Of a stretch of 64,000 bases of DNA, positions 28,689-38,365 are shown one piece after another. Position 1 is the first letter of the stretch. The number at the start of each line of letters is the position of its first letter. The position numbers and the translations under genes are program-made. Source of the DNA: Rhizobiales bacterium Y(2018) (lineage in GTDB: Bacteria > Pseudomonadota > Alphaproteobacteria > Rhizobiales > Aestuariivirgaceae). The notes under the pieces are model-generated. The model did not search any database and was not told where the DNA came from. It was given only the letters and a program-made list of their open reading frames with translations. Location of the stretch: positions 1 to 64,000 of the forward strand of contig SCPD01000023.1 of NCBI GenBank assembly GCA_005502925.1. The letters run 5' to 3'.

Positions 28689-30272
28689 ATGGGTAAGAAA
28701 CTCAGGATGGGGATGTTTGCGGCCGCGGCGGCGCTCGGCTTGCATGTGGCGAGCGTCCTACCTTCCACGGCTCAGGAATTGCGTGTCGCGACGTCCTATA
28801 AGTTGCTCACGCTCGACCCTCATTATGCGGTCCTGAACGAGAATATCGCGCTGCTGTCGCATATGTATGAACGTCTCCTCTATCAGGACGAAGCTCTCGA
28901 TCTCAAGCCGGGTCTGGCGACGTCGTGGAAGCGACTGTCCGAGACACAATGGGAGTTCAAGCTCCGCGAGAACGTCCGCTTCCAGGATGGCTCGGCTTTT
29001 AGCGCCGAGGACGTGGTCTACACGATCAGGCGAATCCAGGGCTTTCTGAAGCCGCCGAGCGGCGGCTTTCAGGCCTATGTGAAGTCGATCAAGTCGGTGG
29101 CGGTTTCCGGTTCTTTGACGGTCGTGATTGAGACAGAGGGCAGCGTGCCGACCCTGCCGCTCCAGTTGTCGAACATTTTCATCATGCATCACGAGGCGGC
29201 CGGCTTCAGAACGACCGAGGATCTCAACTCTGGTGCTTTGGCAAACGGGACGGGTCCCTACAAATTCGACAGCTGGCAGTCCGGCGAAACGCTCAAGCTC
29301 ACGCGAAACGAGGACTATTGGGGTGGGAAGCCTTCCTGGTCCGAAGTGACGTTCCGCATCATCGAAAGCCCTGCGGCGCGGGTGGCAGCCCTTGTGGCCC
29401 AGGACGTGGATCTTGCGGATTTCATCCCGGCGCGTGATGTCGAAGGTGTAAAGAAGCGGGGGCTGAAGGTCGAAAGCGTCAGTGCCGCCCGCTCGAACTT
29501 CCTGCAGTTCGATCTGGGTCGTGAAGAGCTGCCCGAGGTGACCGACAAGGATGGCAACCCTATTCCGAATCCGTTCCGTGATGTCCGTGTGCGGCGCGCT
29601 TTGGCCATGGCGACCGACCGCCAGTTCCTGGCAGACAAGATCCTGCTGGGCTATGGGACCGCAGCGGCGCAGTTCTTTCCCAACGGACTCCCAGGCACTT
29701 CACCGAAACTGGTTCCGGAGCCGCCAGACTACGAGAAGGCGAAGGCGCTTCTGGCGGAGGCCGGTTTCCCGAATGGGTTCAATCTTAGCCTGGCCGGTTC
29801 GTCGGGTCGCTATCCCGGCGACGGCGAAACCTTGCAGGCGATCGCGCAGAACTGGGCGCGGGCGGGTGTCGGCGTCAAGCCGGTCGCGGTGCCGTTCTCG
29901 GTATTCGAAACGAACCGGGCAGGGGGCAAATATGCCGTCTGGTATGCGGGCTGCTCCGGCGAAGCGGTCGATATCTGCCTCAATGCGGTGGTCGCGTCGC
30001 CCGACAAAGCGCGCGGTACCGGTGCATTGAATTACGGCAATTATCGCAACCAGGCCTTCGACGATGTGCTCGCCAAAGCGCGGACCATCGAGGTTGGTCC
30101 CGAACGGAATGCGGCAATCGCGCAGGCGGCCGAACTCGTGATGGCTGACCAGCCCGTCATCTCGCTCTATCACTTTCACCATATCTCGGCTTACGGCGGA
30201 AAGGTCGCGTCCTATACGATGCATCCGCGCGGATGGACGACCGCCATGCAGGCCGTTCCTTCGGACAAGTGA
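28689..30272 (+). CDS. Peptide/nickel-type ABC binding protein (SBP family 5)
   Basis: Periplasmic solute-binding protein of 527 residues. An N-terminal signal peptide (KKLRMGMFAAAAALGLHVASVLPSTAQE) precedes the mature start near ELRVATSYKLLTLDPHY. The family 5 signature is seen in SWKRLSETQWEFKLRENVRF and FSAEDVVYTIRRI. These proteins bind di- and oligopeptides, opines or similar compounds. It opens an operon with two permeases, a double ATPase, a CapA-like protein and peptidase T, which favours a peptide substrate. Confidence 0.92.
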   Translation: MGKKLRMGMFAAAAALGLHVASVLPSTAQELRVATSYKLLTLDPHYAVLNENIALLSHMYERLLYQDEALDLKPGLATSWKRLSETQWEFKLRENVRFQDGSAFSAEDVVYTIRRIQGFLKPPSGGFQAYVKSIKSVAVSGSLTVVIETEGSVPTLPLQLSNIFIMHHEAAGFRTTEDLNSGALANGTGPYKFDSWQSGETLKLTRNEDYWGGKPSWSEVTFRIIESPAARVAALVAQDVDLADFIPARDVEGVKKRGLKVESVSAARSNFLQFDLGREELPEVTDKDGNPIPNPFRDVRVRRALAMATDRQFLADKILLGYGTAAAQFFPNGLPGTSPKLVPEPPDYEKAKALLAEAGFPNGFNLSLAGSSGRYPGDGETLQAIAQNWARAGVGVKPVAVPFSVFETNRAGGKYAVWYAGCSGEAVDICLNAVVASPDKARGTGALNYGNYRNQAFDDVLAKARTIEVGPERNAAIAQAAELVMADQPVISLYHFHHISAYGGKVASYTMHPRGWTTAMQAVPSDK

Positions 30273-30283
30273 GTGCGTCGGTT

Positions 30284-31255
30284 ATGACAAATGTCATTCT
30301 GGGAAGGTTTCTGCAGGCGTTCCTTCTGCTTCTGGTGATGTCGCTGATCGGCTTCATCGGCATCCACAGTGCCGGCAACCCGGTCTACAACATCGTCAAT
30401 GTTGAAACCGCATCCGCCGAGGATATCAGGGAGGCGACGATCGCGCTCGGGCTCGATCAGCCTCTCTGGGTTCAGTATGTCCGTTTCCTCGAAAATGTGG
30501 GAACCGGAAACTTTGGAACATCTTACATCTACCACTTGCCCGCGTTCGGATTGCTTCTCAGCAAGCTGCCCGCCACGTTCGAACTTGCCTTTCTGGCGAT
30601 GTTACCGGCGGCGCCCATCGGAACGGGTTTGGGCTTGTTGGCAGGTCGTCATCCCGGTTCCATTCTTGATGGTCTGATCCTGCGCTCGAGCGTGTTTGCC
30701 CTGAGCATTCCTTCCTTCTGGTTGAGCATGATGCTCATTCTCCTCGGGGCCATCTTCACGGGGTGGTTTCCCTCTGGAGGGCGTGGAGAAACATTGAGCT
30801 TTCTGGGGCAGAACTGGAGTTTTCTGACGCTCGATGGGCTTAGGCATCTTGCTCTTCCCGTTCTCGCGCTCGCCATACCGAACATCGCCCTGATCGCGCG
30901 GTTGGCAAGGTCGGGGACCGTGGAAGTCGAGCGGCTCGACTTCACGCGGTTCTGCAGAGCGAAAGGGCTTTCTCCAAGCCGCATCCTGTTCAGACATACG
31001 CTTCCGAATATCAGCATTCCGATCGTCACGATCGTCGGCCTCCAATTCGGTGGCATGCTCGCCTTTGCGGTGGTGGTCGAAAGCATCTTCGCGTGGCCGG
31101 GCATCGGAAAGCTTCTCATCGATTCCATTCAGCTCCTCGATCGGCCGGTGGTGATGGCGACGCTGACCTTCGTTTCGGCGGTGTTCGTTCTTCTCAATGC
31201 CCTGGTCGATATCACTTACTCCATCCTTGACCCACGTGTCCGTGTGTCTGTGTGA
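30284..31255 (+). CDS. DppB-type ABC importer permease
   Basis: Inner-membrane subunit of 323 residues with about six helices and the binding-protein-dependent transport motif in ARSGTVEVERLDFTRFCRAKG (family EAA loop). ATG 30284 begins 11 bases after the binding-protein stop; an in-frame start at 30233 would overlap that gene and is not preferred. The segment PVYNIVNVETASAEDIREATIALGL replaces the usual DppB periplasmic stretch. It works with the DppC-type subunit that follows. Confidence 0.92.
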   Translation: MTNVILGRFLQAFLLLLVMSLIGFIGIHSAGNPVYNIVNVETASAEDIREATIALGLDQPLWVQYVRFLENVGTGNFGTSYIYHLPAFGLLLSKLPATFELAFLAMLPAAPIGTGLGLLAGRHPGSILDGLILRSSVFALSIPSFWLSMMLILLGAIFTGWFPSGGRGETLSFLGQNWSFLTLDGLRHLALPVLALAIPNIALIARLARSGTVEVERLDFTRFCRAKGLSPSRILFRHTLPNISIPIVTIVGLQFGGMLAFAVVVESIFAWPGIGKLLIDSIQLLDRPVVMATLTFVSAVFVLLNALVDITYSILDPRVRVSV

Positions 31256-31265
31256 GGTCGCCACG

Positions 31266-32132
31266 ATGATCGGAATGAAAATCAAGAGTGCGATACCTCG
31301 TCCGGCCCTGTCCGTTTCAGGGATCATATTGGCATGCTACGTCCTCGCAGCTGTCGCAGCGCCACTCCTGGCGCCTCAGAATCCCTACGATCCGCTCCAG
31401 ATCTTTGGCTGGGAAGCGTCATCCCCGCCCGGTTCGATGGGAAGCGGCGGATATCGCTATCTGCTCGGAACCGACGGCCTCGGTCGCGATATCGCAAGTG
31501 GTATCCTTTACGGACTGCGAATCAGCCTCGTCGTTTCCCTCAGCGGCACCATCATTGCGGCAGTGATCGGCCTTTCTGCCGGAGTTGCCGCCGCTTATTT
31601 CGGCAAATGGGTCGACATCATCATCATGCGGCTGGTTGACCTTCAGCTGAGCCTGCCGACCATGCTCGTCGCCCTCATTGCGATCGTTACATTGGGGCCG
31701 GGAATTGACCGGATTATTCTCGCACTCATCATCGTTCAATGGGCTGTCTTCGCACGGATTGCGCGTGGCGTCGCTCTCAGCGAAGCCGGAAAATCTTACA
31801 TGGATGCGGCCAGCCTGCTGAGGCTGCCTTCCTACCGGGTCATCTTCCGCCACCTTCTCCCCAACAGCATCGCTCCGGCGATTACGCTGATGCCGGTCGA
31901 GATCGGTCATGCCATCGCCTTGGAGGCGACCTTGTCCTTTCTGGGGCTGGGCGTGCCCATCGACAAGCCATCCCTCGGTTCGATGGTGGCGAGCGGCTTC
32001 CAGTATCTCTTGACTGGTCAGTACTGGATCAGTTTTTTCCCCGGCCTGGCCTTGTTCGGCCTAATCGCCTGCATCAACTTTGTCGGCGAGGACGTTCGAC
32101 GCCGCTTAGACCCGAGGGGGAGTTCGCTATGA
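31266..32132 (+). CDS. DppC-type ABC importer permease
   Basis: Second membrane subunit, 288 residues, with the DppC hallmarks LLGTDGLGRDIASGILYGLRISL after the first helix and the EAA loop EAGKSYMDAASLLRLPSYRVIFRH. ATG 31266 lies ten bases after the previous stop. Its stop overlaps the ATPase start (ATGA at 32129-32132). About six membrane helices are expected. Confidence 0.92.
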   Translation: MIGMKIKSAIPRPALSVSGIILACYVLAAVAAPLLAPQNPYDPLQIFGWEASSPPGSMGSGGYRYLLGTDGLGRDIASGILYGLRISLVVSLSGTIIAAVIGLSAGVAAAYFGKWVDIIIMRLVDLQLSLPTMLVALIAIVTLGPGIDRIILALIIVQWAVFARIARGVALSEAGKSYMDAASLLRLPSYRVIFRHLLPNSIAPAITLMPVEIGHAIALEATLSFLGLGVPIDKPSLGSMVASGFQYLLTGQYWISFFPGLALFGLIACINFVGEDVRRRLDPRGSSL

Positions 32133-33766
32133 AACTCGAGGCTGACAGGCCGCCCTTGCTCGAAGTGCGGAATCTCTCGGTACGGTATCTCGCCAAGGGC
32201 GGACCGATGACGATTGTCCGGGACGTAAGCTTCGATCTTCGCCGCGGCGAGATTCTCGGGATTATCGGGGAGTCGGGTGCTGGAAAGTCCACATTGGGCA
32301 ATGCCATCATCGGCCTGCTCGATCCCAATTTCGAGCCACCGGAAGGTGAGATCCGGCTCAATGGCAAGGCCGTCGTGAACGGGCGGGAGCGCGAAGCTTT
32401 GCGCGGGCGAAAGATCGCCAGTGTCTTTCAGGATCATACAGCTTCACTTGATCCCTTGATGACGGTCGGGTCGCAACTGGCGGAGACCATTCTTGCAACC
32501 GGCCGTAAGGCCTCGCGCAAGCAGGCGCAGGCCCTTGCGATCGAGTTGATGGGACGCGTGGGGATACAAGATCCGGAGCGCCGCTTTATCAGCTATCCTC
32601 ACCAGCTCTCCGGCGGGCAAAGACAACGGGTTGTGATTGCCATGGCGCTGGCCGGTTCACCCGAAATCATCGTGGCCGATGAGCCGACCTCGGCCCTCGA
32701 CACGACGATCCAGATGCAGATCCTGAGGCTGCTCCGCCGGCTGGTCGATGAGGAGATGGTTTCCATTGTCCTCGTCACTCACGACATGGGTGTCATTTCC
32801 GAAATTGCCGATCGGGTCCTGGTGATGAAGGACGGCCAGGTGGTCGAGGAAGATACGACGTCGTCGGTGCTCGAGACGCCGAAGAACAGCTACACGCGCA
32901 GTTTGCTGGCGGCTGTACCCAGACTCAGGATATCTGACGCCCGGCAAGCAAAGCATCACGAAGAGCATGAGCGCGCGCCGATCCTGCTTGTCGAGGGAGT
33001 ATCAAAGGCGTTCTCGACCTCGGGGATGCGTTTCCTCGGAAGGCGATCGGAAAAATTTGCGTTGCAGAATGTCAGCCTCCGCTTGGCGCGCGGCGCGGTG
33101 GCGGGGATCGTCGGTGAGAGCGGAAGCGGGAAAACGACGATCGGGCGCATTGTGGCCGGGCTGGAAACGGCGAATGCCGGGAGCATCGTGCTCGATCGCG
33201 CCAAGTATGACGTCTCTCTTCGCGGCAGCAAGAACGGTCTGCTTGGGCGGGTTCAGATGATTTTCCAGGACCCGGCCAGCTCATTGAATCCACGGATGAC
33301 GATCTCGGAGGCCCTCGTTGAGAGCGTCCGGTTCGGGTTGAAGGCCCGGTCGGAGAACAAGGTCCCGGGTGTCGAAGCGATGATGGACCGGATCGGCCTT
33401 TCCAAAAATCTTCTCAATCGCTATCCGCATCAACTGTCCGGAGGGCAGAAGCAACGTGTTTGCATAGCAAGGGCTCTCCTGGCCGGCCCCGGAATTGTGA
33501 TCGCGGACGAGCCGACCTCCGCGCTGGACGTCTCCGTGCAGTCGGAAATCATCGCCCTTCTGAGGGAATGCGTGATGGAGCAGAATTTATCGATGTTGTT
33601 CATATCCCACGACCTGGCCGTGGTGCAGGACATATGCGACTTCGTCTACATAATGAAGGACGGCCGAGTTGAGGATAGTGGACCTTCCCGGTCCATATTC
33701 GCGCAATCGGACAATCCATACACACACAGCCTGATCGAGGCGCGGCCGCGAAGATTCATACAATAG
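32129..33766 (+). CDS. Fused DppD-DppF dual ABC ATPase
   Basis: A 545-residue cytoplasmic protein with two complete ATPase domains in one chain, which drive the dipeptide-class importer. The first has GESGAGKSTLG and [15 protein letters not shown]; the second has GESGSGKTTIGRIV and LSGGQKQRVCIARAL. Each is followed by DEPTSALD. Fusion of the two ATPases is common in alphaproteobacterial importers. The ATG overlaps the permease stop by four bases, confirming the start against the open frame upstream. Confidence 0.93.
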   Translation: MKLEADRPPLLEVRNLSVRYLAKGGPMTIVRDVSFDLRRGEILGIIGESGAGKSTLGNAIIGLLDPNFEPPEGEIRLNGKAVVNGREREALRGRKIASVFQDHTASLDPLMTVGSQLAETILATGRKASRKQAQALAIELMGRVGIQDPERRFISYPHQLSGGQRQRVVIAMALAGSPEIIVADEPTSALDTTIQMQILRLLRRLVDEEMVSIVLVTHDMGVISEIADRVLVMKDGQVVEEDTTSSVLETPKNSYTRSLLAAVPRLRISDARQAKHHEEHERAPILLVEGVSKAFSTSGMRFLGRRSEKFALQNVSLRLARGAVAGIVGESGSGKTTIGRIVAGLETANAGSIVLDRAKYDVSLRGSKNGLLGRVQMIFQDPASSLNPRMTISEALVESVRFGLKARSENKVPGVEAMMDRIGLSKNLLNRYPHQLSGGQKQRVCIARALLAGPGIVIADEPTSALDVSVQSEIIALLRECVMEQNLSMLFISHDLAVVQDICDFVYIMKDGRVEDSGPSRSIFAQSDNPYTHSLIEARPRRFIQ

Positions 33767-33862
33767 CGCCACCCTCGCATCGCCGCGGTCGATAGGCCGG
33801 TCGGGCACATCCCATCATCACTGGCGAACGGACAGCCAAGCGGCATCCGAGAAGGAGAATCT

Positions 33863-35098
33863 ATGCCTGAGAACTTCACATTGGCTGTTACGGGACAGTC
33901 CCTCATTCATCACGATGTGAGGTCGGACAGCAGTCCCGAGTTTCGCAAGGTGAACATCCTGCTTCAGGAAGCCGATCTCGCTTTTACGAATTTCGAGGGG
34001 ACGATTGCCGGCAGCCATGGGGGGTGGCCGCTGAAAGGGTCCGCTTTCGGCAGCAGCCCACCCTACGTCCTCGACGCTCTCCAGGGAATCGGGTTTCAGG
34101 CACTCTCTCTTTCCAATAACCACTCCTTCGACCTTGGGCCGTCGGGCGTGCTCTCGACTTTGGAGGAAGTCGAGAAGCGGAGTTTCCTTCACGGTGGCAT
34201 CGGCCGCAACATGCGTGAGGCATCCACACCATTGACCGGATCGTTCAAGTCCCGCTCCGTCTCCCTCATTGCGATGGACGGGGGGCCGGGGCCTGATTTC
34301 ATGTATGCCGAGGATGGTGGGGACGAGAGGCCTGAAAGGCCAGGGGTAAACCCTCTCCGCCTGTCCCGGATACTCGAGGTGGATGCGGAGACCTTCGAAC
34401 AGCTTCGCGTCATCCGGGACAAGATCGGATATTCCGCGGTCGATATGGTCATCGATTGCCAGCCGGACGACAAACCTGCGATCGATGAGGGCGAATTGGC
34501 ATTGGGGAGGGCTGTCTACAGCAAGTCGCAAAAATGCGGACGGGGTGTGAAAGTCAACGCGACTGACCTGGAAAGGAATCTCCAGTCGATCGCGGCGGCT
34601 GCGCATACCGGCAGCCTGGTCATCGCCTATCTTCATCACCATCATTGGGCGAGCGACTGGCTGCAGCCGCCGGACTGGATCGGCAATATCGCGAGGAAAT
34701 GCATCGACGCGGGCGCTGCCGCCTTTGTGAGTCACGGCGCGCCGGTGCTTCAGCCGGTCCAGATCTACAAAGGGCGTCCCATCTTCTACAGCCTTGGAAA
34801 CTTCATCTTTCATTCCGTGGCCGACTCGCCACTTTGGTTGCGCCCGGAAGTCTGGGAAAGTGTGGTCGGCATATGCTCGTTCGACGACGACAACCAGCTG
34901 ACCGGCCTGAAGTTCTATCCCGTGCTCATCGGCGGTGAGGAGGGGCTCAAGGACGATCGAATTGAGCGCCGGCTTGTGCCTCATCTGGCGACCGGCGCCA
35001 CCGCGCAGAGAATTCTGCGGCGGCTCTCTGATCATTCAAAGAGATTTGGCACCCTTATCGAGCTTGTCGACGATGTTGGAGTTTTTCGTCTGGCATGA
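33863..35098 (+). CDS. CapA-family metallophosphatase-like protein
   Basis: A 411-residue protein of the PGA_cap family, named for the poly-gamma-glutamate capsule protein CapA. Expected metal-site segments are present: TGQSLIHHDV, FTNFEGTI, LSNNHSFDLGPSG, YLHHHHWAS and SHGAPVLQPVQIY followed by YSLGNFIF. Unlike membrane-anchored CapA it has no signal peptide or membrane segment, so it should act in the cytoplasm, and the first motif has Gln where many members have Asp. It sits between a peptide importer and peptidase T, overlapping the latter by four bases. A hydrolytic rather than capsule-building job is inferred. Confidence 0.85.
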   Translation: MPENFTLAVTGQSLIHHDVRSDSSPEFRKVNILLQEADLAFTNFEGTIAGSHGGWPLKGSAFGSSPPYVLDALQGIGFQALSLSNNHSFDLGPSGVLSTLEEVEKRSFLHGGIGRNMREASTPLTGSFKSRSVSLIAMDGGPGPDFMYAEDGGDERPERPGVNPLRLSRILEVDAETFEQLRVIRDKIGYSAVDMVIDCQPDDKPAIDEGELALGRAVYSKSQKCGRGVKVNATDLERNLQSIAAAAHTGSLVIAYLHHHHWASDWLQPPDWIGNIARKCIDAGAAAFVSHGAPVLQPVQIYKGRPIFYSLGNFIFHSVADSPLWLRPEVWESVVGICSFDDDNQLTGLKFYPVLIGGEEGLKDDRIERRLVPHLATGATAQRILRRLSDHSKRFGTLIELVDDVGVFRLA

Positions 35099-36387
35099 AT
35101 ATGCGTCCTGAGCTGCTGACCAGATTCTTCCGATACGTCGCAATCGAAAGCCAGAGCGATGGGCGGGCGCTGACCTTGCCGTCCACCGCCGGCCAGCACG
35201 CATTGGCGGCCCTTCTGGCCGCCGAAATGCGTGAATTGGGAATGGATAATGTCGTGGTGGATGAGAATGCCATTGTGACCGCCGTAAAGAGAGGCAACCG
35301 CCCCTCATCTCCAAAGATCGGATTCATCGCGCATCTGGATACGGCCGATGTCGGCCTTTCCCCGTCCATAAGCCCGCAAGTCTTGCGCTTTGCGGGTGAA
35401 GACCTCTGCCTCAATCGGGAAAAGGACATCTGGTTTCGCGCTGCCGACCATCCGGAGGCGATGGCCTGGCGTGGTCAGGATATCATTTTCAGCGACGGCA
35501 CCAGCGTGCTCGGGGCCGACAACAAGGCCGCGATCGCCGTCATCATGACGCTGCTTTCGCATCTCCGCACGTGCGATGCTCACAGCGATATCTGCGTGGC
35601 CTTCGTGCCTGACGAAGAGATCGGTCTGAGGGGCGCCAAGGCTTTGGATCTGTCGCGATTTCCATGTGATTTCGCCTATACGATCGACTGTTGCGAGTTG
35701 GGCGAGGTGGTTATCGAGAACTTCAACGCGGCATTGGCGGAAATCACCTTTACCGGGGTGAGCGCGCATCCGATGTCCGCCAAGGGCGTCATGGTCAACC
35801 CGCTGCTGATGGCGCTCGATTTTGTCGCGCAGTTCGATCGCAGCGAAACGCCGGAATGCACGGAGGGGAGAGAGGGCTATTTCTGGTTCAGCGAACTGGC
35901 GGCGGATGACGGCAATGCCCGTCTCACCGTCATGATCCGGGACTTTGACAGGGGTGAGTTCGAGCATCGAAAGCGCCGAATTGGTGAGGCGGCGGAGCTT
36001 ATCAGGCAACGATATCCGCGCGGGCAGGTCGAATTCGAGATTTCGGATACCTACAGCAATATCAGCGACAGGCTCGGCAGCGACAGGCGGTCGATCGAAC
36101 TGCTGCTGGTGGCGCTAAAGGAGCTCGGGATCACGCCGAAGCTTATACCCATGCGCGGTGGCACCGACGGAGCGGCATTGTCCGCGCGTGGTCTGCCGAC
36201 GCCGAACTTCTTCACCGGCGCGCACAATTTTCATTCGCGCTTTGAATTCCTGCCCATCGCCGCATTTGAAAGGTCGTTCGAGGTAGCTCTGGCCATTTGC
36301 AAATTGCGGCCAAGTGAGGGCACTGCGAGAGGGGTTATTCCCGCCTCTCGAACCGCACTTTGCGCGCCAGCCAGCAGCCGACCGTGA
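35095..36387 (+). CDS. pepT: Peptidase T (M20B tripeptidase)
   Basis: Zinc aminopeptidase of 430 residues that removes the N-terminal residue of tripeptides. Metal and catalytic motifs are in order: HLDTADVG near residue 80, GADNKAAIAVIM near 141, DEEIGLRGAKALDL near 171, the bridging segment DCCELGE, and GGTDGAALSARG with FTGAHNFHSRFE near the end. A lid domain interrupts the two halves. The ATG overlaps the CapA-type stop by four bases, and the 3' end overlaps the convergent D-aminopeptidase gene by 53 bases. Confidence 0.93.
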   Translation: MNMRPELLTRFFRYVAIESQSDGRALTLPSTAGQHALAALLAAEMRELGMDNVVVDENAIVTAVKRGNRPSSPKIGFIAHLDTADVGLSPSISPQVLRFAGEDLCLNREKDIWFRAADHPEAMAWRGQDIIFSDGTSVLGADNKAAIAVIMTLLSHLRTCDAHSDICVAFVPDEEIGLRGAKALDLSRFPCDFAYTIDCCELGEVVIENFNAALAEITFTGVSAHPMSAKGVMVNPLLMALDFVAQFDRSETPECTEGREGYFWFSELAADDGNARLTVMIRDFDRGEFEHRKRRIGEAAELIRQRYPRGQVEFEISDTYSNISDRLGSDRRSIELLLVALKELGITPKLIPMRGGTDGAALSARGLPTPNFFTGAHNFHSRFEFLPIAAFERSFEVALAICKLRPSEGTARGVIPASRTALCAPASSRP

Positions 36388-37900
36388 CCGCGGTAATCCG
36401 GCCGCCGCCATCGCGCTCGAAAGCGAGCGTCCAGTCACCGGGTGCCGGCGCATCCATGGAGCGCTGGCAGGGCAGGCGCCAGATGTCGCGGCCTACAGGA
36501 TAGAGAGGCTGCATCGCACCCTTGCCGAGGAAGCCTTCAAAGGCGCCGTAAAAGGCGCTGCCCGTCCGGGTGATCTCGAAAACGGCATCGAGCTCGGAGC
36601 TGCCGTAGCGGCCTGCAATATCCGTTTTGGCCTCACCGGTGACACGGCGCAGCACGCCACGCAGATTATCGATGGGGCGCGTCATGTGCAGCACATCACC
36701 GTCGCGCTCGAGCGTCATCCCAGGCGAGGCAGCCTTACTGGTGCCGGTGAGATCGAGCATTTCGGCGTCGGTGGTGAAGCGCGCGGACAACTGGCCGTCT
36801 TTGGCCGCCTTGTTGATGTCGAGCAGAAGGCCGGTTTCGGGATCGAAATGGGCGCCGGTCCATTGCGGATCATAGGCGACGTCCTTGACCACCGGCTCCG
36901 GCTGTCCAAGTGCCGCGCGCAGCACGCGGAAAGCGGCCTCGCGGGCGCTCGCCTGGTGATTGAAGAGCACGACGACGGAGAGGCGCTCGGACGCCGCATG
37001 GAGCCGCTGGCTGCGGAAGCCGCGTAACGCGCCGCCATGGCCGGTGAGCGCCACGCCGTTGCTCTCCATATGGGCGAGGCCGAAGCCGTAGCTCGCCTTC
37101 CGGCCATCGGCGAAGTTCGGCCGTACCGACAGGCGCCGATAGAGGCCCGTGGCGTCGTCGCGGGTATGATCGATGAACATTTCCCAGGCGATCATGTCGT
37201 CGAGCGAGGCGACCATGCCGGCATCGCCGGTCCAGTGGATGTTGTTCACCGCCGGAATGAAACCGAAGGCCTCGTTGCCTTCATAGCCGATTATGCCGTC
37301 AGGCAGCCGGCCGGTCTCGGAATTGAGGCGCGCCGTCGCCATGCCGGCGGGTGTCAGGATCCTGTCCTGCAGCAGCTTGCCGAATTCCTGCTTCAGCTCA
37401 TTCTCGATCAGGTCGGAGAGCAGGCGGAAATTGTTGTTGCAATAGGAGTATTGCGTGCCGGCTGGGAAATGCAGCGACCGTGTCAGGCCGATCAGCTCAG
37501 CGGCGTCGGCAGGGCGAAACTGGCCTTCGGGTCTGGCGCCGCACAGCACGGTGAGCGCCCAATAGTCGCGCAAACCCGACTGGTTGTGGCAGAGATCGAC
37601 GACACGCGGCGGCGTGTCCTGAAGCTTGGACAAGCGGGCCTTGAGCGCCGCATCGAGAAGGCTCGTATCGATGGAGCGGTCGAGCAGGAGCGCGCAGGTG
37701 AACTGCTTGGTGATCGAGCAGACCGGAAATAGCGTCTCGGGCGCGAAGGGCAGGCGTTGCTCGAGATCGGCGAAGCCCCAGGCGTGCCGCGCGATCACCG
37801 CGCCGTCCTTGAGAACGGCGACGGCGCCGCCCGGCCCTTTGAATTGGGTGGCGAGGCCGGCGATCGTGCGGTCGAGATTCGTCATGTCGAGCTTGGTCAT
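36335..37900 (-). CDS. dap: D-aminopeptidase (S12 serine hydrolase)
   Basis: Penicillin-binding-protein-fold hydrolase of 521 residues that removes N-terminal D-amino acids from peptides. The nucleophile motif SxxK reads SITKQFT near residue 62, the second motif YCN is in QYSYCNNNFRLLSDLIE near 153, and the wording HNQSGLRDYWALTVLCGA closely follows Ochrobactrum anthropi Dap. The C-terminal 190 residues fit the two extra beta-barrels of that enzyme, and total length matches. Downstream in a leftward group with ridA-type and hydrolase genes; convergent overlap with pepT suggests antisense coupling between L- and D-peptide enzymes. Confidence 0.9.
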   Translation of the reverse strand: MTKLDMTNLDRTIAGLATQFKGPGGAVAVLKDGAVIARHAWGFADLEQRLPFAPETLFPVCSITKQFTCALLLDRSIDTSLLDAALKARLSKLQDTPPRVVDLCHNQSGLRDYWALTVLCGARPEGQFRPADAAELIGLTRSLHFPAGTQYSYCNNNFRLLSDLIENELKQEFGKLLQDRILTPAGMATARLNSETGRLPDGIIGYEGNEAFGFIPAVNNIHWTGDAGMVASLDDMIAWEMFIDHTRDDATGLYRRLSVRPNFADGRKASYGFGLAHMESNGVALTGHGGALRGFRSQRLHAASERLSVVVLFNHQASAREAAFRVLRAALGQPEPVVKDVAYDPQWTGAHFDPETGLLLDINKAAKDGQLSARFTTDAEMLDLTGTSKAASPGMTLERDGDVLHMTRPIDNLRGVLRRVTGEAKTDIAGRYGSSELDAVFEITRTGSAFYGAFEGFLGKGAMQPLYPVGRDIWRLPCQRSMDAPAPGDWTLAFERDGGGRITAVTVGCWLARKVRFERRE

Positions 37901-37949
37901 GACGCGTTTTCTGGCAGATTAGTAGCCGTCTGGCGAGAGCCTCCGTCGG

Positions 37950-38330
37950 TCACTTGCCGACATAGGCGACGGCGTCGATCTCGACATGAACGCCCTCATC
38001 GAGAAGACAGGCGGCGGTCGTGCGGACCGGTCGCGGGCTGGGTACGATCTCGGCATAGGCCGCGTCATACGCCTCGAAATGTTTCATGTCGGATAGATGC
38101 ACGTTGGTCTTGACCAGGTCTTCGAGCGTGGCGCCGGCGTCAGCGAGAATCTGCTCGATCTGGCCAAGCACATGACAGGTCTGGACCGCGACATCGGTGC
38201 CGACGATCCGGCCTTGCGCGTCGCGCGGCGTCCGGCTCGCCACATAGATGAAATCACCGGCCTGTAGCGCCAGGGAATAGGACGCGTTGGCGGGCGGCGC
38301 ACTGGTGATCTTGATGACTTTCTTGGGCAT
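37950..38330 (-). CDS. RidA-family protein
   Basis: A 126-residue YjgF/YER057c/UK114 protein; RidA members hydrolyse reactive enamine/imine intermediates formed by PLP enzymes. The family pattern is present: FIYVASRTPRDAQGRIVGTD, then LEDLVKTNVHLSDMKHFEAYD, and the C-terminal RPVRTTAACLL, where Arg is the expected ligand to a carboxylate. ATG 38330 gives a normal RidA length. The neighbours handle D-amino acid peptides, so it may clear imines from D-amino acid breakdown. Confidence 0.9.
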   Translation of the reverse strand: MPKKVIKITSAPPANASYSLALQAGDFIYVASRTPRDAQGRIVGTDVAVQTCHVLGQIEQILADAGATLEDLVKTNVHLSDMKHFEAYDAAYAEIVPSPRPVRTTAACLLDEGVHVEIDAVAYVGK

Positions 38331-38365
38331 AAGTAAGGCTCCAGCTGGAGGGGGAATATGGTCGT

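Noticed and set aside
33863-35098. CapA-family gene as evidence of a capsule biosynthesis locus.
   Set aside because: No CapB/CapC ligase genes, no membrane anchor, and neighbours are uptake and peptidase genes.
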